The notes beneath the pieces are model-generated. The model did not search any database, was not told the DNA's origin, and saw only the letters and a list, made by a program, of their open reading frames with translations. From Paraphysoderma sedebokerense (taxonomy: Eukaryota; Blastocladiomycota; Physodermatomycetes; Physodermatales; Physodermataceae): DNA of 64,000 nucleotides. Positions 10,833 through 23,228 of the stretch are shown one piece after another. Within the stretch, counting starts at the first letter, position 1; every line of letters starts with the position of its first letter. Position numbers and translations under genes: made by a program. The stretch is taken from NCBI GenBank assembly GCA_025602915.1, contig JAHLJZ010000020.1, positions 62,001 through 126,000 on the forward strand, read 5' to 3'.

Positions 10833-13567
10833 ATGCCGACATCACTTTCACCACTTGAAAATCGGTTGCCTCCAACATCGTCGTTATCACTTGGACCCAA
10901 TACAGCAGATGACGACGGATATAGGGTGCGTTATCTATTCTCTCTATTCTTTATTTTGTTGAACAAACTTGCTTTTCATATTTGTGATATCAGGAATATC
11001 CTCTGACTTTCTAAGGTCCATATTCCTCTATCCCTACCTTCTTAGAATCGAAGCAGTAATGAGAGTTATGATCAGCATCAAACGGAGGATTGCAGTCAAC
11101 AATCATTTGAACATAACGCAGCAACTTTCGGCTCTAATTCATCTAACAGCAATCATGAATCCATGATGGAAAGATTAGATTCAACTAAGCCCCCGATGTT
11201 ACCGGTCACTCCATCATCTTTGTTTGCTAAAATTGCAGTGTCGTCGAAAGATGAAGGTATGGATTTTCATTTGTCTAGATGCCTGGCTGTGAAGAAATTT
11301 TGTTTCTGCCGTTCGTTGGAGTGTGTCATCTTTAATCAGTATAATGGAAGAATTGTCTTTAAACTTTCAATAACCACCCTTTTTATCTCCGCATCTTCAA
11401 TACTTATTTCTTATCATACCAATTCGAACCAATAGACTCCTTTCAATATTCATTACCTAGAGATTCTGCAGTATCTCCGACATCCCCCACCTCCCTTGAT
11501 TCGTATTTCCCCCCTTCGATTGTTTTATCGAATCCGCTCCCTCTTCCAAGACAAAAATATCCTCTTTCAGTATCTCCTATACAACGATTGGCTCCACCCG
11601 CTTTACCTCTACCATCAAAGATACATCCCGGAAGATTAAATTTATCGCAATCGAAAGCATGTGCGAGAAATGGTCATCGAAGAAGGAGATTACTTCCCCG
11701 ACGCAACAATGAAGAGGCCGGTTTTCCACCGATATCCAACGGCAATGATACTACGAGTGTAACTTCTAAGTATCTGCATGTATATTCAAAATCTGCGGAA
11801 CCAACCAACTTGAGCCAAGTAACTCCTTCACCCAACGTTTCTTCGGAAACGAACAGTTCTTTATCCCCGAGAGTCTCCTTCCAAAGTATGGATGGATCAG
11901 CTGTCTTGTCTCCATCTGATGGCATGGAGAATTGTGAAAATACCAGGGCAAGTCCTATGTTAGTTCGTCCTAATACCGAAATTGGCGGTATCGAAAATTC
12001 GAGTTCACCTACTCACAATTCCCGGCCCGAATGTTCTTCGTCAAATTCAGAGTATAGATTAGATGATCAATTCTGGTCGAGTTACATCGATACTACAACC
12101 GACACAGATTCAGAATTTGGGAGTAATGTTGGGTATTTAGCATCGGATATGAATACAAACGCAATAGATGAAATTTGCAGGTATTGTGGTTCAGAATCGA
12201 GTTATTATTCTGATGACTCCGATTGGGATGAGATCATATTTGATAAAGAATTAGGTCGATGGGTTGATGTGAAATACGAAATACCGAGACAGGGAAAATG
12301 TATTGCCCCGAATTCCGTAGATACCGACGATGAAGCGTTGGGTTACGGTCAAGAGTACTATGATCAAAGTGGAAGCAACAAGCGCAGATTGAAGTCGAAC
12401 AAAAATTCGATGTACACACGGTTGCGCCAACATTCGCCTACTCTCAACGACAATGCATATACGGATTCTACCGGCTCATTTGTAGTGCATCTCTCACCAG
12501 ACAAAAATGACTGGTTGCAATCTCCGCCGCTGGCTTCTTTTTCATCTACCATTGATGAAACTCACGTTCCAATGTCAAAAAAACGTTGGTTTCCCGCTTG
12601 CGGAATCTTGCAATCGGGTGACTCCCCAACATACCGTCTTACCATTCTATGCTGTGCATTAGTCTTCTTCACCTTAATCGTAGTATTTATTGTCATCATT
12701 CTTTACGCATCTACCAAATCGTTGGCTAATGTAATGATCGGCCCTGTTTCACAAATTCAAGTTTATTTGGATTCGTCTGGGGTTGAACAGAGAAGCTTAC
12801 CGGGTGTACAACCTGGAACTGGGAAAGATAAAAATACGGAAGAGAAATTAGGTTGGATCACAATGAAAATTCCTTTGCAAGCCAAAAATTTGAACGCATT
12901 CAGTGACGTCGTCATAAAAGATTGGAGGTTTGGTGTTTGGCTTGAAATCGGTCAAACGGATCAAGTAGCTGTGAACAGAACTAAGAATACCAATACTTGC
13001 TATGGCGACTTCGAAAAGTGGATCAAAGAGCGATATCCCACTTTAACGGGGCCAAAAGCGTCCGGCAAAGAGACACCTAGGAATGCAGCGACGAATTTGT
13101 TTGATATCGAACCAATCTACCTCGGACCGCTTCAACTTCGCCACCATTCTCGTAAATCAAAAAATTCGTCCTTTGTTGAAATATCACCATCTAATCCTCA
13201 TCAAAATAACTCACTACCTCACCTCCCTTCATTACGGTCTCGTTTTCGATTTGCTCCTTCTGGGGTTACAACTAAATTTCATTTGCTGGGAACTACTGAA
13301 ATATTTAAATATGGTGGATTGAAAAATTATTATTCACAATTACAAGGAAAACCTGAAAATGGCTCTTTAAATCTGGATATAGAAAAGAGAAAAACAGATT
13401 GGAATGATCGATGGAATCTGTTTGTCGATCGAAACAGAAATGCCACCGATGGTCCGGGGAAGGAAATAACAGGAAGAGGCAGAATTTTTATACAAGGTGA
13501 AATGCATTATGACCTTTTGTATTTTTTCAAACGTACTGTTAGAATTTGTTGGGTTCAAACGATATAA
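10833..13567 (+). CDS. Large single-pass membrane protein, probably Vac7-like
   Basis: Three exons, 10833-10925, 11046-11256 and 11436-13567, give 811 aa in phase. Residues 1 to ~480 are Ser/Pro/Asn-rich and disordered-looking with acidic patches (DDSDWDEIIFDKELGRW). One membrane span at about residues 500-525 (LTILCCALVFFTLIVVFIVI) leads into a C-terminal region beginning YASTKSLANV and containing KIPLQAKNLNAFSDVVIKDW. A long disordered N-terminus, one late TM, a TxKxLxNV motif just after it and an LEA-like C-terminal beta domain fit fungal Vac7, a vacuolar activator of Fab1 PI3P 5-kinase. This is recalled-family inference; the sequence similarity I can see is short. It would act on the vacuole membrane. 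The convergent neighbour is a phosphoinositide phosphatase. Confidence 0.5.
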
Positions 13568-13866
13568 TGCTGGCCATAATCCGAAATGGAAGTCTCTTTT
13601 CAACTTGTTATGCAGTTTAGTCGGTAGTCAGTTGTAACATTAACGACGAAGGTGGGAAAGTAATTGAGTACAATAATTGGTTTGGTTTGTTAGCAGAGGT
13701 AGGTAGAATATAAAATTCGACAGTGAAAGCACAGGAAAAAGGAAAGAAAAAAAACATAGTTGTAGATAGCTAGTATTTATTGCAGTCATAATATAATTTG
13801 TTGATACCCGTATCTCATTGTAGTCTAAAGATAAAATGTCGATTGGCAAACCTGACGTTGATTGAC

Positions 13867-15384
13867 TCAGATCAATTCTTCAACTCTTCCTGGGTTAATG
13901 TCTCCAAATTCTACCCAATCATTCTTCATTCCTTGTTTGTCCCTCAAATTCCATATTTCAAATCCGAGAACAATTATCAACAATGTCAACAGCGGTATCC
14001 ATACCACTTTTTTGCTAATTAATCCTTTTAAATACATTGTGTGACCTAATATGACGGCGGCATTCTCGGTCCATTGCAATTTCTCCTTCCATTTTGGATC
14101 GACTTGATTATCCGGATGATTCACTGATTCGAAAGTACTCGGAGAATCTGATACAGTGAACGATGGCACAGCTAGACTGAATAAACAGGAAACGGGTTTA
14201 TGGTCACTAAAAGTGTAAGAAGGATGAGACGAGTATCTCTGTATCGAAATTAACGCAGAATATGGTATACTAGTCGTGTTAAATGAAGAGAATGGAGAAG
14301 ATTCGGAGATGGGGGAAGTTGGCAATGATGTCGTCGTTTTATGTGAATTTGAATGAGCAAAGGAGGTCAAATGATGAGGGGAATAAAATACGACTCGATC
14401 GCACCACCCCGGGATTCGGCTTTTCGAGTAGACATTGTCTATTGACGATTCAGATTCATTGTCAATATCAATGTCTGCGTCGCTTTCTTCGAGTCGCTGA
14501 TAACGGTTTGATTGTCGCCTACGATGGGTTTGTTGACGTTCAGGTTTCTTTATAATACATTTATATGTTGGAGGAAACGAAATGACGGGGTTGTAAAAGT
14601 ATTTGAATACATAGCTTTTGGATTGTTCGGCTTGAAATTGATCTATACTGGATAAATATGTGAAGTTTGACTCTGAAATAGCTCTGTACAATGTATTCAG
14701 AGTTCCATTGGGCTGGACGTCAAATCGATAATTTAAATCGCCTAAGAAAATGAGGTAATCATGGTCAAATATTGTTCGATTGGTTGTAACAAGGGATGGG
14801 TTCGAAAATAGTGGATTCGCTGATGATGCATCGTCGATTGAGGATTGCAGAGCAGAGGGAGACTGAAATATTAAGCGATGAGCGATCTCAAAGTAATCCT
14901 GGTTTCGTTTTTTTACAGACTGACCATGGGTCAGATGGGCATTGACGATGCAAATTGAAACTGAAGGTGACGACTGATTCAATCGTATTTTGAGGCTGCA
15001 ACCAACAGCCCCCTTAATAGGCAAAAAACCATGCCCCACGCCTACTTTTGCATCCTGTATTGACTCTATTCCCAAGGTATCGTCAGCATAAACAAATAAA
15101 AGTAAGCCCCCTAAAGATGACACTTGGAGTAATTTATAGTTAACCGTGTCGTGAGAAGTTGTTAATAGTGCTTGCTCCACAGCTTCCGACCAATAAGTTA
15201 TCGTTGCCGCATCAATTGGATAGAATGACTTTGTAAATTCCTGGAAACCGACAGCGATGATCGAAGGGAGAGTGGAGGACGAATCGAAGGAGAGCCAGTT
15301 CGATAAGTTGGGAGGAGAGTTAGGACGCTTAAGGTTGACATTAAATGTGGCAGCGAGGACGGAGATGGTATTTGAGAAAGGCAT
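13867..15384 (-). CDS. Inositol polyphosphate 5-phosphatase, C-terminal tail anchor (Inp54-like)
   Basis: Single exon, 505 aa. Hydrolyses the 5-phosphate of PI(4,5)P2-type lipids or soluble inositol phosphates. Catalytic signatures of the exonuclease-endonuclease-phosphatase fold are present: VGFQEF (metal-binding Glu), NAHLTHGQ, FLGDLNYRF, SRIPGWCDRVVFYS and YTFSDHKPVSCLF (catalytic Asp-His). A hydrophobic helix near residues 461-481 (VVWIPLLTLLIIVLGFEIW), followed by a short tail, makes it a tail-anchored protein, as in yeast ER-bound Inp54. No Sac1, RhoGAP or SH2 domain is present. A Ser/Thr-rich low-complexity insert lies between the GDLNYRF and PGWCDR motifs. It starts about 182 bp from INTS7 on the other strand, so the promoter is probably shared. 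Confidence 0.9.
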   Translation of the reverse strand: MPFSNTISVLAATFNVNLKRPNSPPNLSNWLSFDSSSTLPSIIAVGFQEFTKSFYPIDAATITYWSEAVEQALLTTSHDTVNYKLLQVSSLGGLLLFVYADDTLGIESIQDAKVGVGHGFLPIKGAVGCSLKIRLNQSSPSVSICIVNAHLTHGQSVKKRNQDYFEIAHRLIFQSPSALQSSIDDASSANPLFSNPSLVTTNRTIFDHDYLIFLGDLNYRFDVQPNGTLNTLYRAISESNFTYLSSIDQFQAEQSKSYVFKYFYNPVISFPPTYKCIIKKPERQQTHRRRQSNRYQRLEESDADIDIDNESESSIDNVYSKSRIPGWCDRVVFYSPHHLTSFAHSNSHKTTTSLPTSPISESSPFSSFNTTSIPYSALISIQRYSSHPSYTFSDHKPVSCLFSLAVPSFTVSDSPSTFESVNHPDNQVDPKWKEKLQWTENAAVILGHTMYLKGLISKKVVWIPLLTLLIIVLGFEIWNLRDKQGMKNDWVEFGDINPGRVEELI

Positions 15385-15566
15385 TCTTGTTACATTCTCT
15401 TTCTTCTCTGTACTTTGTTCGGTATGGATAGACTTTGTATAATTTCAGTGTAAGAGTGAGAAAAAACCGAAAATGTTCAATTTTGAGGGGCAGTAATTTC
15501 GGTTTCACTATACAGCACACGACAGCGAAATTATACTTTTGAAGTAATTCATATTTCACAACGCAA

Positions 15567-18500
15567 ATGATATCTGCATTTCCAAATGAATTCTCTCCCG
15601 ATCATGTCATTTCCTCCATTACATCCGCGGCTAATTCCCTTCTTGCAAACCCGTCCTCACCACAGCAAGTTATCCCTACAAGTCAGAAGTTGGAAGCTAT
15701 TTGGAAAATCGTGCGCTTAATGGAAACTTATCCATTTCCAGCATGCGTACAAGTGGGCTTAGAAAATCTTGCTATGGCTAATGAAAGAAGGTCTTGATGT
15801 GATTCCGCCCAGCGTTATTTCCTTTCCAAAAACGAACCAATTTGCTCGATCACAGTCCAATCTTAACATGGCGCCATTTGTTTCTTTTTCGATTAATCCT
15901 CATATTAGTCCCAAATTGCTGCAATATCAGATTTATAAAGCTTTCAAACATATCAAGCAGCAAAGAGTAATTTCAAAAAGTGTATCTTCAACCGGTATCA
16001 CTCTTAATGGCGCGCAGGTCGGTTTTAGCACGAGCAAAGTCCTTCGGTGGATCAACAAAGTCATTTTGGACTCAAATGATGATGTTGCTAGAGCTGTTGC
16101 CCTAAAGTATGTCGTTATATTTTGCAATCGAACGTCTTAAATAGAAGCTTTGATTCGCCGAGTGATTAGCAGTTGGCCCGTATTAGATCTGTCCTGCGCT
16201 ATTCCATTCGTGATAACGAACTCCAGGCTAACCCTATATTTTGATGGCTTAAGGATAGTCGAGTGCTTAGTCGATATCGGCAGTGATTCTATTGAAATTC
16301 AACAGGCGTATGTTTTCTCTGCAGTCGCGGTGCCCTATTTCAACTCCGAGAACTAAACGAACCATTTAGCATCCGCCGGCGGCTCATAGAGTCAACTAGT
16401 CCGATTGAGATCTCTGCTGCTATTGACACCACAGATATTTTTTTGGCGCAATCAGAAGCATTCGCTACAAACGTCATTGACGACCTTGCCACTATGATAC
16501 AAGGTGAGTCGCGGATTATTCAATTCTCCAGCAAAATATACTGAGCGAATGATCTTGACAGATCCCAAAAGACCTGCTGATGTTAAAGAAAGGATCATAT
16601 ACTTGTTGCGACATATGCATTACAACATTCAGCTAGCGACCAGGGCCCGGAAAATCTGCACCGGGTTGTTAGAAAGAGACATCCCTCTGGGTGAAGAAGT
16701 TTTTCCGGCGATAATATTGAAAACGTTGACGTTGCTAACGAAAAACGCAGTTTTCGAAATGTCGAATATGGTAGGTTTTTCATCTTCGACGTACAAACAT
16801 GTCTTTAGCATTGTTAATTTTCCCCAGGTGCATTTATTATTTAATTACTTAACTCAAACCCTGAACCCCACCATGCGGTGTGGAGCATTGCGTGATCTGG
16901 ATCTGCTATTGCGAACGGAAGGGACTCAAATTCATGACTATTTCTCAGAGGAACGAGTCAAGGTTCAAGTCATCCCATATCCCATTGTAGTACTTCTAAA
17001 CTCACTCGAGATGTGTGCTGTAGATTATTCTTCAACAGCTTGAAGAATCATCCCCGCTGTTTATTACTCAATCACTGTCAATTCTTCGGAGACTGCTTTG
17101 TTCCAATGCCCCTAAAATCAAAACTTACTTGCTAATCAAGATTTTGGGACTTAAAAGTTTTGACTCGTTAGTGTTGCACAAAAATCATAGTATTGGAACT
17201 GCAATGCTGAGTCTAGTGTGCGATCTGGCGACTGAGGGTAAACATACAGGTATGTATGTCACTGCATTTCAGTTAGCATTTTGGTTTTCAACTGTCTTAC
17301 CTTTTATGCTTCTATTCCGGCCGGACCGAATTTCCTCGATAGGTGATCCTGAAGTAATGCAAAATTTGTTTGAATTGGTGATCGGTGTACTGAGGAGATT
17401 TGTGCCGGATGAAACAGCAACACTTGAAAAATTGTCTGATGTAAGAGCTGAGAGAGTAAGTATGATCGACTTGATCATGCTATTCATTCTTCCACTCAAT
17501 TTTTTGATTTTCATCGATTTAGCTTAAATCAGTTTGTAAAGCATTGCTTCGAATGTCTAGTCTCATTCCCGACGAGCAGTACCGCCGTTTAGTTAGTATA
17601 GAAATGAAGTACTTATCTCGGTCAGAAGGTATTTATCTCCACTCCGCACATCATATTTCTTCGATTGCCTGATGCTTACACACAAAATTAGGCGCAGTGG
17701 CATATATCATGTCCCGGATGATCTTTTTGCAGGCGCTCAATCATTCTTCTCAAAAACCTCTCTTCGTTGATTATATTCCATCTTTCATTGAACTATTAAG
17801 AAGCGAAGCATTCACCACAAATAGCCCGGCGTTTGTGTGTATTTTATTACTCGAGATGCTTATTCGTACTCTATCCCTAATACAAAGACGTTTACTAATT
17901 AATATAGCTAAATATTTTCAGAACTGTCGTATTAGTGGCCGAATATAGCCCAAAGCTGATGTCGTCAATCTTTGAATCAACAGATCCATGGTGCACTTAC
18001 AACATCGTCAAATCGACGCTACAATTTTGCAATGATCGTAGTTGGTTAAACGAGGATTTACAGCGCCGGTTTGATGAAATCTGTGACATTGTATGTTAAA
18101 GTTTATCCAAATAATTGGTGGCTAAAGTTTATTAACTGTGATGTCACCTGTGTTCGTTGTGATCGTCTTATACATTCATTCACTATCATCCAAAGGTTGA
18201 AAAAGAACAAAGCCATTACTGGCTCACGCATCTTTCATACCTAATTGCCTCACAACGCTTCATGCATTCATTATTCGACGAGAAGGAGTCGAATAGCGCA
18301 AAGAAATCGACCTGTATTCAGCAAGCCATCGAATATTTAAATCTTGGAATTACGCGTTTAAACGTAATACATTCCTCAATGTGAATACAGGGGTGATAGC
18401 TGCTAACATTTGGATGTTATATCATAGGCATCAAGGCCAACCGATGCTGCATCTGCCGGTGTTGCGTCGACTCCATCATCGGTTGCCCTTTTTCAGATCA

Positions 18501-20271
18501 TGTTTTTAAACATTCGGATCGATTATCTATCAACGGTGAAGAATATACTGACTGCTTTGAATGTGGGACGAAGTAATCCATGTTGGTTACTGGAACGAGG
18601 CTGGAAAGTGGTGTGTCATTTTGACATTGCTGATGCGAGAGGCGCAAATGAAGAAAACGAAGTTAACAACCTTAACTTGCAGTTAAAAACATCTGTTAGA
18701 AGTATTCATAAGTCGGGGGCCAATTACCGATTTTTATCTTGCTCCTTCCTGGATATCCCCGACGGAAGCTTATGCCTGCTTGAATTATATCCTTTATTAA
18801 TTTGGTTTTCCATTCTCCATTTCGTTTATTGTTGTCTACTTTAAGCCTTGACTTCCATTGTGAACATTAGCATTGTCGTGTGAAGTGTTAGCATACGCGA
18901 TTGAATCAGTATTGAATCAAATGGCGATTTCTTCGAAGTGAGTTTTCCTGATACTGCTCCATCCTTTTCATGACTAATTTTGTTATTGTGTTACTTGCCG
19001 AATAATACGCACGAATTGATTACCGGCTATAGTGTCGATATCACAGTATCGGTTTCTCCAAATCTGTTTTCTTTATTGAACTTTCTCTCTTTATCGACGG
19101 ATGTACAAGATCGAAAAATCTATCAACACATAGTACGCAACCATGCGGTCGTAGGATACAAATATCAACAGATCGTTACCAGTTGCATGGATATACTGAA
19201 GAGAATAGAGGCTATGTCAAATTTGGATTTGGTACCGGTCGCTAAGCTTGGCGCGAAGGACGAAGATATTGTGTATCGGGTCAGTGTCGATTGCGGATCT
19301 ACTCATTCGGATAGTTATGATTGACGCCATTATTATCCAATTTCAGGTCATAAATGACATTGATGAAGTTGTGCTAAAACTCATGAAGATCCCGTTCAAT
19401 TTACCCGATTATTATTTTCGACATGCGCCTAAGAAAGTAGTCCAGGTATGATTTTGCTCAAAATTATTCTTTCTTTTATGCTTTGAGTCTTTGGTTGTGA
19501 AAATTTGTGATAATTTACGGTCTATCTACATTTTTTTTTCGTTGAAGGTAACGACAATGCCCACTTCGACACCAACAAATCCAATAAAACTCCCACCTTT
19601 CCAGGACTTGAATTTAAAACTTGATTGTATCATCTCTCAATCTTTATCTTCTGGGTCTTCCTCTGCCTTTTCGCATTCTCCAAGTTCAACTTCGTCTTCA
19701 CAAACCAATCTAAATAAAGGTTTTGTTAAGAGACGAGATGAAAGAATAAGAAAATGGGGTAAATTGGAGGCTGCTGTATTCGTCGGTACCAAGAATTTTG
19801 AGAGAATTTGCTATAAAGATGCGGAGAAGTATAAGGACTTGGCAAATGAAGTGTTTAATCTCCAAAAGACAGATCTGAAAGTTGTTGGGCAATCGGTTCG
19901 GAGCGGAGATAAGGTAAGAATGCAATATATATGCATTGGGCTAAAATGATACTGTAGCCATCCATATTTCATGAACCTAGCTGCATTTCTCATTTTTGGA
20001 TTTACAGAATATTTCTTCGATTCTGACGCCACCAACAATATATTCTACCTCTGTTGCGACTTCTGCCGCCAGCGTTTCACAAACAATAACAGTACCATTT
20101 TCACGTCTTTCTCTTGATTCTAAATTGGCGTCCAAATTAACAGAAGGTTCCAAACAAACAAGTAGAAACAAGAGATTCGTTAATATACTGTTAAGACTCC
20201 AGGATGTTCATGGGAAGTGGTGGTATCCCATGCATGATGGAGTTGTCAGTCTAGCCGTTGAAGTTATGTAA
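15567..20271 (+). CDS. INTS7: Integrator complex subunit 7 (INTS7)
   Basis: HEAT/ARM-like scaffold subunit of the Integrator complex, which cleaves snRNA and paused RNA polymerase II transcripts. Recognised by co-linear matches to metazoan INTS7 as I recall it: TYPFPACVQVGLENLA, SNDDVARAVALK, IEISAAIDTTDIFLAQSEAF, YLLRHMHYNIQLATRARKI, ELLLALSCEVLAYAIESVL, VVLKLMKIPFNLPDYYFRH, and a C-terminal domain ending DGVVSLAVEVM. At least 13 exons. Good junctions: the first intron ends at 15910, and the next exon reads SPKLLQYQIYKAF; the donor near 17829 gives AFVTVVLVAEYSP. One intron, 18787-18865, is AT-AC with U12-type signals. A Ser-rich insert (SQSLSSGSSSAFSHSPSS) is near the C-terminus. Exons at 16130-16330 are uncertain. 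Integrator is absent from yeasts, so its presence is phylogenetically informative. Confidence 0.85.
18787..18865 (+). other. Candidate U12-type AT-AC intron in INTS7
   Basis: The intron begins ATATCCTTTA, a perfect U12 AT-AC donor, and ends GTGAAC before exon ATTAGCATTG. A branch-site-like GCCTTGAC (U12 consensus TTCCTTRAC) ends at 18852, placing the branch A 14 nt from the 3' end. Splicing here keeps frame (TT|A TTA GCA TTG) and gives LELLLALSCEVLAYAIESVL, which lines up with recalled INTS7. Reading through meets a stop, and the GT-AG option I tested at this site breaks the frame. Confidence 0.75.
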
Positions 20272-20520
20272 ATATAACTGTTGCGTGGTTATGGATGTTT
20301 GTAGAATTAAAAATTTTGTAGAATAGAGTATTAGCAATATTGCTTATTGTTAGTAATGGTGGATTTAATACGAGCGAACTGAAAATTATGACAATTGATA
20401 TTGTTAAATTTGTTATACAAATTGCATTCATCTAAAGAGAGCATTTAATGCATATTCCCTCTCATGGACGAAACTACCTAACTAGAAGCAGCTACTTATA
20501 TTTGCTTGTGTATATTCTTA

Positions 20521-22565
20521 CTATCGAAACACAAATGCTTCACTACCCATACCTAACTTTTCCACCGAATCGTCAATTTTGTCACCCACATAATAAAATT
20601 TAGAAATTCTACCTAATTGGAGCCAGTGTACCGATAATCGAGTTTCCGACTGGAGGTAGACTACATCGGGAAAAGACATATTAATGACCGCCCGTTGGGA
20701 AGGAATGCCACATAAATAGAATAATTGAAAAGCGGAAGGTTACGATGAGGGGTAAAGTCAAATTAAGACTTACTTTCAACAGGAATGAACTGATTATTTA
20801 AAAATCCTCTAAACGCTATTTGGCCGTGTCCATGGTATAATCCTTTCACGTTTTGAAATTCTACTCCTAATTCTTCGGCGGATCGCGAAATTTTGTTTGA
20901 GATGTTGAGGAGGGCTTTGAAAGTTGTTTTACCTGCGAACAAGAAAGTGAGAACAGAATAAACAAACTTAATCTGGCCGTTAATGCAGTCTTAGAGAAGA
21001 ATAATACCAGAAGGAATATTGGGGTCACCCGTTATTTTGGTGGCTGTGAGTTGAATGGATCCGGGTTTTTGAATTGATTCGGAATATGTGATCAAGATAA
21101 ATTCCAAACCATGAGCTGAATATGAGCCTGGATGCAGCAGCAATATACGTTGCCATTAATTTAATCAGTCAAATGGAACGGAAATTCACAGAAAGTACTA
21201 CCCACCAACCCAAATGCCGGCTTTCGGCCACCCATCTTCAGAAGAGTCTGGCGTCCACATATTAGAACGCATAACAGTATTTTCTATATCCTGGTCGCCA
21301 ATTCCAACTCCATCCTCGTCTTTAACAGCAGAATTCGGCAATGTTAAGTCGACTTGAAATTGCACAGGCATTTTTGTCATCACAGCATCCATGTAATCAT
21401 CTGGCAGTGGCAAATGGTACTTTCTGAACTGGTGACATTTCCTGGAACACATCAACTTAAACTGAATCGTCTCCTTCGGATCCGGTATAGGCGCACCGGG
21501 TTGACCGGGGTTAATTGTGCCGCTTGACATTTCCATAGATAATTCGTGAGGAGATGGCGATCCCAAGGATCCAAACCTGCAGCATTCCAAAACGGGACAT
21601 AGGCTATGATGCTCGCGTGCAGGCTGATTGCACGATGTTTCCATTACCTGGGATTCAAGGGAATCAAAATCATGAAACCATATTCGAAAAAGTTTACGTT
21701 TTTTAATGAAAAAGCGGGAACTTTCTATCCTAACAGCAGGATTTGCGGACCATGATTCTGTCATTAAGTCGGCCGCAAATATGTGAAAGTCGTGCTCTGA
21801 ACCAGTAAAGACATCCTCCGGGTCAAGAATTGAGGCCGAAGGTGGCAGCGAAGAGGTCGATCCAGAGAGATGAGATAAAGGTGAATAGTTGTGCGAAAGT
21901 TGATGAGATATCTGTTCGGTTCCATTATTTTCAGATGTAGTGGATTGCCCTTGAGCGTATGGAACGTCATTGGCTGCATCAGCAGCAGCTCCAGTTGAAT
22001 CATCACCTTCCCAGGAATCAAATTGTCCTTCTTCCGAGTCCGTCTCCATAAAGTCATTCTCGCCGTCATTTTCTATGGCACTGACAATTCCAGGAATTGG
22101 CATACCCTGCAACCCAAATTGTTCGTTTATCGCCTGTATTTGCTGAATCAGGTTTTCTTGATTTTGCATTCCACCAGGGACTTCCACTCTGGGTGCTTGA
22201 ACCGCTTTTAATTCCCATGCTACTATTCTGTTTCTTTTAAATTCAATTTTCACTAATCGTCCAAAGTACGGCACTTCTAACCGCCAATATCCAAATAATC
22301 GGCCATACGGGCGCATCACTTTGAGATATAGCTGTTTCGCTGACAACAGTGTCTGGCAAGGACGATTAATTACATTAACGGCATATTCGTGACGGAGATG
22401 TATGAACCAGAAAACATTGTCGCTGCTTAGATTGTTAAGACGATGGCATGTTTGAGCGATACTGGTAAGTGATCGAGGATCCAAATTGACAAGAATGGTA
22501 GAAATGACTTCATCGGGAAGATCTTTGAGCGTAATACATCCTTCTGTGCCAATTGATTTGGACAT
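20521..22565 (-). CDS. F-box protein, FBXO31-like substrate receptor of SCF ubiquitin ligase
   Basis: Residues 12-55 form an F-box (LKDLPDEVISTILVNLDPRS...IAQTCHRLNNL...FWFIHL) that should bind Skp1. Downstream comes the family's beta-barrel domain: RPYGRLFGYWRLEVPYFGRLVKIEF, then across two introns SYSAHGLEFILITY and ATKITGDPNIPSGKTTF, matching recalled FBXO31 (SHGLEIVMLSF, KITGDPNIPAG). Exons: 22565-21206; one starting near 21159; another near 20940; the last ends at the stop 20521-20523 with YLQSETRLSVHWLQLG. The middle, residues ~140-260, is acidic and Ser-rich and looks disordered. In animals FBXO31 directs turnover of cell-cycle proteins and of C-terminal-amide-bearing substrates; the fungal substrate is unknown. 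The gene is tail-to-tail with INTS7. Confidence 0.78.
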
Positions 22566-23228
22566 CTCCTAAAGAGGGTACAAGAGAGAGTTGACCTAGA
22601 ATGTGAATAATTATTTTTGAGCTGAATGCTGTTACTTGTTGAATCTTTCCATTCAGGTTGTCTGTGGCCATTGTGGCCCAGGTGGATTCGTCTTGTGACG
22701 TAATGTAATTTTATCCAACCTTTATCGCAACGCCCGATTTCCGTTGGAATGCATAGGACTTAAATACAAAAATTTAAACTAACGGTGGGTCAGACGCAAT
22801 AGGATGACCGATATGCCGCTAGCTAAGTCATTAGCACTGTAGTAATCAATTGAGAATAAAGTTCGCACTCCGATTCAATGTTGTTTCGCCATTAAGCGTA
22901 AGCATTGTATATCATAACAATACAGGCGTACATAAACTTAAAAAAAAAAAATGAAAAACCGCCGATCTAGCACAAATGGTGTAGCGGCCGGTTCTGACAG
23001 AGCTCCCTCTTTTCTCCGGAACGAGTGCTAATATCATTTTCCAACCGACTTGTATCACAACTTCTAGCTCAATTGTCCATTCAGACAAACTCTGTTACAC
23101 ACAATTTCTTATCCATAGTTCCATTTTTCCAGATGTTCACTTTGGTTAAGGTACAGGTTCAGTCCTGTAATATTTCAAATTTGAATAGAAGTGTGTGTGA
23201 GATAGCTGTTAGTTTCAACATGACGGCA
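22566..23228. other. Intergenic, 5' flank of F-box gene and 3' flank of orphan gene
   Basis: Holds an A-run near 22940 and a tRNA A-box-like string (22981 on). No convincing gene is visible. Confidence 0.4.

Noticed and set aside
22970-23035. tRNA-like string with an A-box match (TGGTGTAGCGG) and complementary TAGCAC...GTGCTA ends
   Set aside because: No B-box, no proper anticodon arm and the wrong length; probably chance or an old decayed tRNA piece.
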